Positions 36,439-47,667 of a stretch of 64,000 nucleotides of DNA are shown here, piece after piece. A program made the translations under genes and the position numbers. The notes beneath the pieces are model-generated. The model ran no database searches. It was not told where the DNA came from and saw only the letters and a list, made by a program, of their open reading frames with translations. Within the stretch, counting starts at the first letter, position 1; each line of letters opens with the position of its first letter. The stretch comes from Craspedostauros australis (taxonomy: Eukaryota > Bacillariophyta > Bacillariophyceae > Mastogloiales > Achnanthaceae), in NCBI GenBank assembly GCA_026770025.1, contig JAMXDE010000058.1, forward strand, positions 124,001 to 188,000, given 5' to 3'.

Positions 36439-36984
36439 TTACCGTTCCTTGCTGATCAGCCACACCCAATAACCTCCAAAACAAATAATAAAGGGGAAGG
36501 AAGCAGCCACTTCATGGAAGGTGTTCGTTGGGTTCGACGAGGGTGGACTTTGTGAGGGTCGATCACTCGGTATAATCGAGGGTAGATCACTTGATGTATC
36601 CGGGGGTAGATCACTTGGTATATCCGAGGGCAGACCACTCGGTATATCTGAGGGTAGATCACTCGGTATATCTGTGGGTGTGAAGGTTGGATTTTGTGAT
36701 GGCCGATCACTGGGGCCATTTGTGGTGGGCTGAGTACTACTGCTGCCCTCTATGTTTCTGTTGCTGCTGTTCTCGCCACTGGGGGGGAACGCTACGCCTA
36801 CTGCAATGGCACCAGCTACACCGACGACCAGGAACACCACCGTAACAACACCTTTCCAGCTCCATCCTGCCCTCCGAGAAAATGACTTAGGATTCTCATC
36901 ATCTCTACCGAAGACCCCTGCAACTGCATCTGGAAGATAGATTACATTCTCTGTGTTATCATCACATGCTGTCTCTTCATCCAT
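36439..36984 (-). CDS. single-pass membrane protein with PSD.PS repeats
   Basis: 181 residues from an ATG at 36984. An acidic N-terminus (MDEETACDDNTENV) is followed by a transmembrane segment at about residues 44-66 and then a Ser/Pro repeat tract at about 91-152 built on PSDIPSDLPS. The C-terminus has a second, shorter hydrophobic stretch (FPFIICFGGYWVWLI). The PSD.PS tract is a feature I know from many diatom surface or secretory proteins, in which it probably forms an extended, heavily modified stalk outside the cell. The protein is short for that kind of architecture: usually a larger domain follows the tract, so a truncated copy is possible. Confidence 0.7.
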   Translation of the reverse strand: MDEETACDDNTENVIYLPDAVAGVFGRDDENPKSFSRRAGWSWKGVVTVVFLVVGVAGAIAVGVAFPPSGENSSNRNIEGSSSTQPTTNGPSDRPSQNPTFTPTDIPSDLPSDIPSGLPSDIPSDLPPDTSSDLPSIIPSDRPSQSPPSSNPTNTFHEVAASFPFIICFGGYWVWLISKER

Positions 36985-38110
36985 TGTTGGGTATGGATTT
37001 GGCTGCGGCTGCGGCTGTGTAGGTGAGTTTTGCGTCGGTCACACCAGTGACGACGATGTGAATGGCACCTGCGCAACTTGGGCTCTCTCTCTGTTTCTCT
37101 CAAGATCGTAATTGGTGGTGGTCACGGGAATAGGTTGTTGATGTATTGTGAGGGTGAGGAAATAAGATGCTCCAAACGATTTCAGGCATGCCAACAAGAT
37201 CAATGTTGGGCGAGGCAGAGAGAGAAACCTCGCTTCTCTGCAGCAACAATCTCTTGATCGCACTCATCAGTGAGGTCGTGGTGGCATTTGCACCACGTTT
37301 GTCATTTGCATCCGTGACGATGATAGTGGGCAGCTGAGGTGTCAACCATTGGTAGTGGTGCCCTTTCGTACCGTTTCGTACGCATTGGTGCTGTATCGTC
37401 CCCCATCGCACACGCTGTCCTCGTACCACGCACTCTGACACTTATCCTTCTACTTCCACAGATGTTCTTTACTTTCACGCACACGGACCAGAACAGCCAA
37501 AGCGGTAATACTCGTCTGCTTCTTTGTTTGCATGCTATGATCGCATGCAAGGTCGCACGCTCGGAAGGCGATGGGCGGAGTGCGAACTACCAACAATACA
37601 TCAAGGCAGGAGTCGTCAATGCAAACAGAGAAACAGAAGGCAAGGCAGACACATCCGCCCCTATTATCGCTTTCTAGGTCGCACCCTCGGAAGGCTATGG
37701 GTCAAGCACGAGTAGCAGAAGAGGTCGGTCGGAAGGCAATGCCATGCGAGCACACACCTCTCTACTGTACACTCTAATCGTATCCACCAGCGACCCCCAA
37801 AGGCTCCTTCTGAGCGTTGCGTCGATGACCCTTCCAACATGTGCTATGCGACCATGTCGGTGACGATGAGAACGATTTCCGAAGAAAGTGAGATGATATA
37901 TTTGATTTACCGTATATCCCACCCACGACAACAAACAGTCCGACCTTCAGCCGTCTCATCGACAAAGAAACCAAACGAAAGTCACCAAATTGAGTCTCCG
38001 CAAATTGGCGCCAAACAAAACAACACATCGAAACAGACGTGCAGTCACAAGTCCGTGATTAGACCTCTCTGGACTGCTGAAGGATCGTGCGCGGATACGG
38101 CGATGCCAAC
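36985..38110. other. intergenic between divergent genes
   Basis: About 1.1 kb with no convincing gene. A short sequence related to GGTCGCAC.CTCGGAAGGC.ATGGG occurs twice (about 37550 and 37678) and a weaker form near 37722. Promoters of the flanking divergent genes should lie here. Confidence 0.45.
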
Positions 38111-39657
38111 ATGAGGAGGCCACCAGGATCAGCATCAGCAACAGCATCAGCGTCAGCATCGTCAACGCCTTGGTCGGTCGGTCCGATCCTTTGGACGGTG
38201 CTTGCGATCGCCATCTTCCTCAGCCTTGCGCAGATCTCATCGCTCCGCTTCACATCCAACCTCTTCGATGTCCCTGATGTCGTCATCACATCGTCCAAGG
38301 GGGATGGTAACACAGCCACAGCCACATGCTCCCAATGGCCGGAAGCCACTCAGTCAGGACTGTCGGGCGTGCTGAAGATGCCACCGTTCGACGCGATCCA
38401 CGACTTCTCGACAGGCCACAGACCGCAGCGGTTCATGGCAGGGTACAGCAGGGATGATCTGCTGCAGGGTCGTGGGGTGTCATACGAAGACAACGAGGAC
38501 GGGACCGTCGACATGACAACGTTCCCTGCTGCGTCATCCACAGCGGACGACAGCACGCAACGGTTTGCTGGCATGACGCGAGAACAGCCCAGCGATGGCT
38601 ATTCGGCCGCGTGGCTCGTCACCGTCGACCGCTTGCTCAGCAACAGCCGCATCAGCCTGCAGCATCTTCACGAGGTGAAGAGCACAACCCTCGAGTAAGG
38701 CCACTTCGCAATGAGCAAGAGAAGCTGGAGTCTGCAAGCCGTCGGCATGTTCGATATCTTCGTGCACCGTCTGTCGTGCTACAAAAAGATCACGGGCAGG
38801 AGCGCGGAGCTGCTGGGCGATACGATCCAGCGTTGGAAGGCATGCAGGATGACTACGAGCGCAACAACTTCTACAATAACGCCTCGAAGCAACGCAATGG
38901 ACACACCTTGGCGATCGTAGCGTACTACGCGGCCAAGCTCGACGGCCCGGCATTGCGACGCAGCCAGCTGTTCCTCAACATCACAGTCAAGACGGTGATG
39001 GCCGTCTTCCCAAATGTTGTCGTATTCGTGGGAGATCCATCCGACTACGCCTACGTCGCGCAGAGCAGCGATCTCAATCGGTATCTGTATGACGTGCAGC
39101 TCATCAAGGATCTGCGGTCGTTCGATCGCTTGACGTACGGCACATCGGTCACAGCGAAGGAGCTGCTGCGGCAGAATGTGTACAGCCAGGATGAGTTTGA
39201 TTTCGTCTACTACACCGAGGCCGACGAGCTGCCGCACATGCGCGACGTGCACTACTTGCTGCGGCATGCGCTGCAGCCAGCACCTACTGGTCGATTCTCT
39301 TCGTCCGTCATCATTCCGCATCGTGGCCAACCCATTTCGATTGCGTCGGATGTGTCGCAGGTGACTTTGGAGACGCACAAGAAGAGGTACGACGACGTAG
39401 ACTTGGGTGGCAAGCGCGTGGTGCATGATGTGCCGGATCTCATGTCGAGCAGCTGCTGCTTTGATCGCCCCAACATCCGACATGGACCCTTCGTCAGCCC
39501 GCAGGAGTTGATTTCCATCACAAATTCCACGGTGGAGCTGTTCCGGCAGCACCGCAGCTTCTCGCATGTGGCTGGCACGGGCAACATCTTCAAGAAGATG
39601 TTCCGTCTGTGCCGAATGTCAAGTCCGCGGCAGATGTGCTTGTCCTCATCGGCATGA
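38111..39657 (+). CDS. type II membrane protein with a YTEADE motif, glycosyltransferase-like
   Basis: The start is taken at the ATG at 38111 (MRRPPGSASATASAS). A short N-terminus precedes one signal-anchor (about residues 18-40, PILWTVLAIAIFLSLAQI), giving a Golgi-type type II topology. The luminal part has HTLAIVAYYAAKLDGP, a block ending VVVFVGDPSDYAYV, FDFVYYTEADELPHM and a Cys pair (SSCCFD). The YTEAD stretch resembles the acidic metal-binding motif of glycosyltransferases, but the family is not certain. The frame changes near 38695. A GTAAGG donor at 38695 and a CAAG acceptor at 38738 would define a 44-bp intron that joins the frames; a base-level frameshift is the alternative. The coding region after it is open to 39657. 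Confidence 0.6.
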
Positions 39658-40425
39658 TGGTGGCGTCGATGGTGGTGTTGGTTTGGAGCTGAGCCGGCTG
39701 AGATGATTGCTCGAAGTTATCTGCTCGCCCGGCACGTCCATCAAGACTCACCAACGACCAAGCAGGGGGTGCCAACAGACTTACCACTTGACCGACCAGC
39801 CATCATCATCATCAGCATCATCGTCTGCATGACAGACCATCATGCTGTTGGCGGCCGTCTCCAGCATGCCGTGTCAACGCGTCAACGCAAAGCAATCATA
39901 ACAACAAGTCTCCCATCCTCAAATTAATCACGGCGCCATCGATGGGATCGTTGTGACGCAATGCTGGCAAAGATTTTGCAGCTGCATCCAGGCTGTGCCA
40001 ATACGACGTTGCGCTCAGAGCAATTGGTTCGTCGAGTGTGGGGTATCAACCACCTCCAGCACGCGTAGCAAGTGATCGAGTGGTGCCGTCGATGTCCCTT
40101 GGCTGATTCATATTTCCAAGAGATAAGGTGAGACAAGCCGTCATCGTGCGGCTTTCGTCGGCGAGTGACCCGCATTTGGGCTGATCCATCCCATTTGCAT
40201 TGCATGAATAGTATGTCTGATTCAACGCACGCCATAGGAGTACGAGAAGAGTCAGAGCGTTGCATGTGCCACATTAAACCCAAACTGCTCAGAACCACAT
40301 ATCCAGTTGATTCTCTCCGAATCACGAAGGTAACCGCAATCATGCACTTCATTTCTACATTATGGCGGCAGATCCCAGGATGACGAGAGCGAGTGCGTAG
40401 CATTGTGTTGCGATGCATTAGTTGG
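39658..40425. other. intergenic, no gene seen
   Basis: Between convergent 3' ends. Only overlapping, unconvincing open frames on either strand. No repeat noticed. Confidence 0.4.
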
Positions 40426-41535
40426 TTACATAGCCGGAGATGTTAATATCCACTTTTCGCCGCCGTCGTCTTCCACCTGCTCTTCGCCGTCTTCGCCAGC
40501 ATCGTGACCATCGTCATCATCACCATCGCCAATGTTCTGATCCACCAATACTCCGTCATTGGTCCGATCGTCAGCATCATGGTCCTCGGTGCTTTCCTGA
40601 TTTTGATGATGAGAATGATCAGCGCCGTCTTCTATTCGTGCATCCGCCATCTCCTCACCTTCGTTGCCTTCGTCTTCCTGCTCCTCTTCCTCAACGTCGT
40701 CATTGCCATTTGTGCTACTGTTTGTGTTACCATTGCCGTTGCCATCACCCGCCATCTCGTCAACTTCGATGTCGATGGCAGCCATTCCTTCTGCACCATG
40801 CTCCTCCGCGGTCGTGTCCGTCCGCATGGCCAAGGCGCGCAATTTCCATGCCTGCTTCTGTTCGGCGTCCACTCCCGTCTTCCATTGTCCAGCGACGATG
40901 CGAATCAGCTGATTGCTGGGCAATTCTGGATTCTGCGCCTTGACTCTTGGATACGTCTCCTGCACGAACAGCGTGTACGCCGTTTGCTGACGTTTACGTC
41001 GATTGGGATTGATCTTGCGTTTCCTGGCCTTGGGTTTGCGACCCCGTTTCTTGCCCTTGTACTTGGGAACGCCATTCTCATCGAGGGGTGGCAGTTGGGT
41101 TGGATCGATGGCTGCGATGCGGCATGTTGGGGTGGATATCATCGCACGTCACGCGTTGGCCATGGTTGTTTCATTGTTGCAAATGGTGATGAGTGATAAA
41201 GGAGTTTGCGGTGCGATGAGAGATCAAACAAATGAGACAAGACGAAAACCGCAAACTTCATTGTGTAGCAAAGACAGCGCTTTGCTTGCCACAACCCTGC
41301 CTGACTCACCGTACTGATCCTGGGCAGCCTGCGTGACACCGAATTGCACCGACAGCATGCGTGCCTGCTCGTTGAGGCGGTCGGCCTTTTGCTGTGACAG
41401 ATCGGCCTCCTGCCTCAGATGGCGCACAAGGGCCTTCGTGGCAGAGAAGTTGGGATCATCAGGATCTGACAGCAGCTCCACGAGCAACGCGCTGGTGTCG
41501 GCCATTGTGGAATCGTGCGAATTGTCGTTGTGCAT
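40426..41535 (-). CDS. HMG-box protein, two exons
   Basis: Exon 1 runs 41535-41310 and exon 2 runs 41111-40426. The intron (198 bp) has a strong donor (G|GTGAGT, minus strand) and an acceptor CATCGCAG, phase 1, giving 303 residues. Exon 1 encodes a helical, Gln-rich N-terminus (LLVELLSDPDDPNFSATKAL, ADRLNEQARMLS). Exon 2 encodes a basic tract (KKRGRKPKARKRKINPNRRK, residues about 95-115) running into an HMG box (about 112-172: TAYTLFVQETYPRVKAQNPE, IVAGQWKTG, KQAWKLRALAM). A long acidic tail follows. HMG boxes bind and bend DNA; a basic lead-in and acidic tail are typical of chromatin HMGB-like factors. Nuclear location is expected. The start could also be the internal MADTSALL. Confidence 0.85.
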
Positions 41536-42233
41536 GTGCCTCTTCTCGTCTCGTCTTGCTTGTGCGTACTTGCGTAGAGCAACCTATCCTATCTCAACAT
41601 GACTGTTCGTTGTTGCGCTTGACGCAGCCGCCGGAGGACGGATATAATGGACAAAGGACGACTCGTATAGTACGAGTATGATGACAATGCTTCCGCAGCT
41701 CGAGAAGCGCATTGGATCTGTTGGGTACCAGATTTGTGGTTGTTGTTGGATTTGGAAGTCAAGGGAGAATTGATGAATGACGGAGATTGCGGTGAAACGA
41801 TCTCGCCAAAACTCCATCAACTTGTCGCGACTATTCTGCGAAGGCAAAGGGCAAGGCCAACACGCCGCTTGGGTTGCGTTGGTTCATGACGGCCGCTCGA
41901 TCATGGCCTTCTCTGTCGCGCTGTCTGCCTCTTCGTCAGATCATTTTGACCTCGCGACTCCATTTTGCGCGCTTTCTCTCCATCCAAATCCATATCTATG
42001 CACTATTGTATTGTTTGCAGTTCATCACGTCATGCCTACCTCTCATGTTTGCCGCAATTGCAGCGAGTCGTCTCCGCAGTGATTGCGTTTCTCTTTCGCA
42101 TCATTCAGTCCTTTATCGTTCCTGTAGGATGCTGTGGGCGATACCGTGACGCGCCTGCTTCATGCTCCGAGTGAGCATTGTCGCATGCAGTCGTGGTATG
42201 GCTCCGCTGCGGTTGAACCTGCTTACCTTCCAC
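41536..42233. other. intergenic, upstream of the HMG-box gene
   Basis: Presumed promoter of the HMG-box gene followed by unannotated sequence up to the solo LTR at 42234. Small open frames only. Confidence 0.4.
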
Positions 42234-43715
42234 TGTCGAGATGTACATGCGTGTGCATGTCAAGATGTACGGGCATATGTGCATAATTCCCCCGTTATTC
42301 TCTTATACATGTACGGACGGTAAAACTACATTCGTGTCAATAGTATGCTGTGATTTGTCAGAATCACAGTGGATATGGGACACCCGAAAATGAGCAGAAT
42401 TTCTGGAGGAAATTTGCAATCAACAATTTCTGAGAGAATCAGGAACATCGTCCGTCCATCCATCAATGAACACAGTTGAGATTCAATGAGGGACAGACTA
42501 CTACCGGACACGGTGTCAACCAGATGGGAGAAATTCTTGTTTTGGTGCGAAACCTTCCGACTTGATCGACCACCAAATCTTTTCTCCTCCTTTCTCTCCT
42601 CCACTCACGAATCCATCATGACTCAAACATGACCGACCTGATTCACACCTCGCCTTGGGAACTATATGCTCCTCAGATCCTTTTACTACAATACACCTCG
42701 ATTCCCTCCATGCTGATGACTACTGCACTACTGCCGTAGTCTTGACGCGTGTATCCAACTTGCTTCAACTCAAGTGATGGAATCCGAGGGTCAGCTCCAA
42801 CCACAGCCACTGCTTCATGATCGTCACTACCAGGTGTCATGACCTACACTGCAGTGTGTCTACATGTATGGAGAGCAAAGCACTGTAATGATCGCCTACC
42901 CCGTAGCACTGAACCAAGTACATCAGTGCAGGGTCTCGCCAAGTTGTGTGGCATCGTTTCTTCACCCTACCAACAACATAAGCTAACACATAATTAACAG
43001 ACAAGGATTAGCTACAAAGCACTCTTCTTCTCATTGTTACAGTAACAACTCTTCAATCAGTACACCTCTCTTGAACTGCACCACATGGCTATCTTGAAGC
43101 CGGCAGATTCACAAGACATCCTCCACCAATTCGCGCCAACTATGCCCGAATCCTAACTAGGGGCAAGACTGTGTGCTACTGTGGATGATGTATGCTTTGG
43201 CAAATGGAATTGAAAGAAATGGAGATGTTGTACTCCCAGTTCCAAATATGCAATAACATGAATAGGTAACCAGAGACTACTACTAGAGACTGGGTACCCT
43301 GGATTTCCAACACACACAAGCATGAGATGATGACGACTGACATCAACACCGAAGTTGTCATCACCACTTCGACAGCTGGCTATTTCAGAACAAGAAGGCA
43401 AAGATTCGATGACCAAGGGATCAACGAGATCTTGGAGGTGCAACATGAAGTTCAGATGAGACATTGACGAGCACACGTGAAGCAACGAATCGAGACGAGA
43501 GAGGACGATCGACTGCGTGTTGAATACGCAGTAGTACCACAAGGAAGAGAGAGAGAAACAGAGAAACAAACGAAGACGAAACAGCGAGAGAGCATCTTGC
43601 ACCGACTAATGGTCGGGTATCGAGAACTGTCAGACAACATAGTAATGAAATAGCCAGCAAACGGTAACAACACCACAGTCTACAATAGGAGTATCCGTGC
43701 GCTCACCTTGCCAAC
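42234..43715 (+). mobile_element. solo LTR related to the Copia-A LTR, with a nested LTR
   Basis: It begins TGTCGAGATGTACATGCG and matches the start of the Copia-A LTR (CAAGATGTACG, ATTTCTGGAGGAAATTTGC, ACATCGTCCGTCCATCC) to about 42475. It matches the LTR end again from about 43550 to 43715 (GCGAGAGAGCATCT, ACCGACTAATGGTCGG, AATGAAATAGC). The middle is occupied by a family-E-like sequence. No internal coding region is present. The outer ends have no clear duplication; the end is approximate. Confidence 0.7.
42475..43312 (-). mobile_element. family E-like LTR nested in the solo LTR
   Basis: Its right edge is the reverse complement of TGTTGGAAATCCAGGGTA, the start of family E, and ends at 43312. 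The left edge is not sharp and the expected TGTCAGGAATC end was not found, so it may be a diverged or truncated copy. The sequence between is unlike Copia-A LTR. Confidence 0.5.
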
Positions 43716-44014
43716 TCACGTCAAGGACACACTCGTGACCCATGGTGGAGTCACGGGTATCCTTTTGTTGACACTGCCGGGTGAGCGACGGACATTTTCC
43801 ATGGGATGGATGAGAACAGCCTCACCCATCGACCCAACCGCGCCGTAGCGCACAAGCGAGGAAATACAGGATCGGAGATGGAGTCGATGGCAACAAATCA
43901 CAATCATAATCGTACCAGAACATCAAGCTCTTGATTGTTCGTCACAAGGATCAGTGCAATAGGTCGTAGCCACCAACGAAGACGAAGCTCTTGAAGATAG
44001 TCACTAGGATAGTC

Positions 44015-44575
44015 ATGAACTCTCCATTCCTCCAGAGCGTCTTCCTCTTCGCTGTGACGTTGGCAGGTTCGTTGCGGCCAATCGAGCCTTTCCAAGCTGC
44101 GGATGTCAACCAAAGAACAGTCTCCGCACGAAGAGCAGGGCGGAGGTCGGTACTAGCAGGCGCGGGTCGGCCTTTTCACATCAGCTCTTCATCGATACTT
44201 TCTCGATCGCCGACAGCAGCTGGTTTGAAGTTCAGCAGATCAGATCACGAGAGCAGCTGTGATGAGAGAAACATGCCGCCCAGCGACACGGATGGTGACA
44301 GCAACGCTGGCAGGTCCGATGACACAAATGACGATGGTAATGACATCGAGGATACCGACGACGACGATGACACACACTCGTGCGACGGCATGTCGCTTGA
44401 CCAGCTGGAAGATCAGCTTCTCTACATCGAGGCCATGGAAGATCGGAACAAGGCGCAGATCGATTCCTTCATTGATGAACAGGATCAATGGGATTCTATG
44501 GAAGAGTGGGAACATCAGACCCTGTTGAGCAAGCCGGCGATTCTGGCCGCCATCCAGCGTATCCGGCTTTCGTGA
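44015..44575 (+). CDS. small acidic protein with a signal peptide
   Basis: 186 residues if the ATG at 44015 is used (MNSPFLQSVFLFAVTLAGSL); an in-frame ATG at 43991 would add eight residues and weaken the signal. The N-terminus is a good signal peptide (hydrophobic core FLQSVFLFAVTLAGSL). It is followed by PFQAADV and a Ser/Arg-rich stretch (RTVSARRAGRRS), which would fit a bipartite plastid-targeting leader with Phe after the cleavage site, but this is not certain. The middle is an Asp-rich run; the C-terminus (about 135-186) is a compact helical region: LDQLEDQLLYIEAMEDRNKA, EEWEHQTLLSKPAILAAIQ. No known domain recognised. Confidence 0.6.
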   Translation: MNSPFLQSVFLFAVTLAGSLRPIEPFQAADVNQRTVSARRAGRRSVLAGAGRPFHISSSSILSRSPTAAGLKFSRSDHESSCDERNMPPSDTDGDSNAGRSDDTNDDGNDIEDTDDDDDTHSCDGMSLDQLEDQLLYIEAMEDRNKAQIDSFIDEQDQWDSMEEWEHQTLLSKPAILAAIQRIRLS

Positions 44576-47500
44576 GCTTGCAACGATTATCTATAGAACA
44601 CCTTCCTCTCTGGTTCCCAATCCCAACGCAGAATTGCATACCGCCGGGTTCCTTTCGATAGCAGAGACGCGCTCGGCTGATGTTCCGCACACGAGCACAT
44701 CCAGTCACTGCTTCACGAGTGTTCCACCACAGTCTGACGAAGTGTGCTCCGCAACACGGACGAGCGACGTTGATATACTCGCACCCACGAGAACATGAAG
44801 TTTGGCCTCATCCTCCGCATGCAAACAACTGGAGGGCCAACTGCACTTCAACACCATGCTCAGCCATGCAACACCCCCAAATTCGGTGCTTCCCGATCTC
44901 CAGGGCAACAAATCGAGACTTCCAAAGCCCACACCAACAAGCGTAAATCGTACGCAGAGAAAGCATGGCCGTACCACCAACTCTCAAAATCCGGATCTCA
45001 CATTTATGAGATCGTGGCTCTTGGTCTGCAAAGCTCATCCGACACGAGCGACGACATCCGAAACAAGCCTGCTGCAATAGATATCATTCCAAATGATCAT
45101 GATCATTGCCCACGAATCCCGTCCGATCCTGCCGTGACCAGACATCTTCGCCGACCCAAGATTCCGAACGGACCGAGAGCCGCGCGAAGCGGGAGGTGTT
45201 GGGAAGGAGAGAACTTTCATCCGCTTCGTGTGTTGCGTGTGCCGGCTATGAGTGCTCCAGCGTGTCGGTATAACTCCTCTCTGGAGAGGGCAGAGAGGAA
45301 GACGTGTACGCTGGAGGCGCGTATCCGATCATTGCCGATTTCTATCTGCCACCATGAGGACGCGCCGCATACAGAGAAATGAACATCGCATGTTGATCTT
45401 GTGTCCATAGCAATGATACAAACCGCTCGTGGGTGTGTCTTTCGAGCCGCGTCTAACAAAAGCAAGCCGTTTGAACCTTCAGGTGGTGTTATGCAGCACT
45501 CCAAACCTGTCCTTTCAAGTGACCTGCTTTCCCCTTGGCATGACAGGCAAAGCCATGCAACTCGCAAAGAGAGCAAGGCTGGAGAGGGCGGGATGGCTTG
45601 CCAGGTTGGTGCCTGCTTGAGCTCGTTTCTTTGAACTATCCGGACAACTGACAGAGGTGAGGATGGGATCTCTCGCCTTCTCTCTCCCCAATGATCCCCC
45701 ACCTTTTCTATCTTCGAAGCGGCCCTACTATACACCAGTGCGACACTCGACACCTGCACTTCGTCCAGGCTACATGCTGCTCGTGATCTCCACTCCTTCT
45801 TGCGATCTGCAGCGGCCCACACACAACCAGAAAAAGTTGGAAGATCTGTCGCTCTCCCACCCTTCCTCTGCGATGCTCCACACCACGCTGGAGCTTGCCC
45901 GAGCGCATTGGAGCACATTGCATCACGCCAACAAGCCGCAGCGATGCTTTGTGCGTCGACGGCAATTCGGAATAGAGCACTCTCGGATACCGGATCGCCT
46001 TCCCCATTCCTTCGGAGTGTGAGTGAATGTACCTTCTATTGTTCGCATCGGTGAAACGCTGTCTGTGTGGATGATGGTACCCAAAAGCGACATGGTTGCG
46101 TGTGATGTATCCCTTCGGTTCACACCGTGTCGCTTTGTGCCGTGCTGTCCGATCGCGATTCCGTGGGGTTCTGTTTGCGATCTGTGGTCGACACACAGCA
46201 AGGTTGTGTGTGGACTGACTGTCGACTTGGATTGTGTGGGTCGTCCGTCTCGAAGAGTATTCGCTTCGACGTTGAAGGCCCCCACGTTGTCACTTGTGTC
46301 CAAGGTACTTAACATCATACGTGATAGTTGTGTTAAGAATCACTTAAGCCAAACACGATGTTGATCGTGCTCGCATAAGAAACCTATCTTTGTGCGACAT
46401 CGGATCACGAATACTCCGCAGGCCGCACAAGACCCGATGCAGTCGCTCGATGAGAGGAATCAGTGAAGTCCACCAAGGCGCATCGCTTCGGACACCACAG
46501 AACGTCCCCAGGGAATTCGTGCGATGCGCACATGATGATTCAACACAAAACGAATGAACGAAAAACACAAAACATCGTTCGCCCTTCACATTTTGTCAAC
46601 ACGCAGAGCCTCCACAATTTAATGGCAGCCGAGCGCCACACGACCGTCGCGAGGGAAGCGAGACCAACAAACCGATACGCAACCGCGCGCACAGGACAAG
46701 TTGGTTCAACAGCAGCCAAGACCAGACGCCATCTCTCTGTTGCCGTGGCTTCTTCGTCTCTGTTTGCCCCTTGGGTCGTACTTGGCCTTCAAGAGGATTC
46801 GTATCGGCACCAGCAACAAGCCATACCTTCCATTCATGCTCGTACTCGCCCGTTCCGGTAGGATCACTTGCGACCTTGGGTTGGAGCAGCAACGACGATT
46901 CGTGCTCGTGCTCGTATAGGGCTGCCGCGGACTTGTACTCGCATGTGCACAGAAGCCGCAGGGTGTGAGCTATCTGTCGAGTCTGTCCATCCGCGACAAC
47001 AGAAGGCAAGGCACTCAAAGCCGCAGTCGGACAGGACGAAAACAACGGCAACAACAACGGCAGCGTCCACAGCAACGACACCGCAAGGAATAGAAGAAGA
47101 ACAGCAGGTCCGCACATGGTGCAAGAGACAGAAGCCGGAAGCCCCAGAAACGCGCATCGGTCTTGCACAAAGATACGAACGGGACAAGGTGCCACAAGAG
47201 GAGCGACAACAGCGACTGACCGACTCACCCAAACCAATTCCAATACGATCATCGTCCCACACAAACGGAATACGATACGTAGGCGCACAAATTGCACAAA
47301 CAGTGCGAAGGCCACCAAACAAGTCTATCTCTCTCTCTCTCTCTTTCTGTGCGTGTCTGTGGCCAACCTCCAGCCTGCCTCTCGTTGCGGCTCGCATGAC
47401 AGGCTTCGCTCCCAGCACGCACACCATCCCTTTGCGTTTGTCCCTGCCATCTTACGAGCACCATCCTCGTACCCATTGTTCGTAGAGGATCAGCGCTGCC

Positions 47501-47667
47501 ATCGCAGTTGCCATCGCAGTCGCAAGGAGAGCCCAGACACATCATAATCTGCAAGGTCACAGCACAACCAAAGGCAGCATCATCCACAGCCTCATCACCA
47601 CCATTGCCAATACCAGGAAGAACAACATCCTGTAGCAACAACAGCAGAAGCGAGATATTCGGTTGCA
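44576..47667. other. 3.1 kb without a recognisable gene
   Basis: Several open frames of 150-240 codons occur on both strands but overlap each other, have no recognisable domain and look like composition artefacts. No transposon ends were found. The last few hundred bases are CA/CAG-rich and probably belong to the promoter and 5' UTR of the next gene. A lineage-specific gene cannot be ruled out. Confidence 0.45.

Noticed and set aside
42229-43720. A full LTR element at 42.2-43.7 kb
   Set aside because: Only LTR-type sequence is present, with start and end of one family and a nested second family; no gag or pol motif occurs.
45217-47547. Open frames of 150-240 codons on both strands (for example 45217-45918 minus, 46596-47318 minus, 46868-47485 plus)
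   Set aside because: They overlap one another, have no recognisable domain or conserved motif, and have Ser/Arg/Cys-rich composition typical of chance frames.
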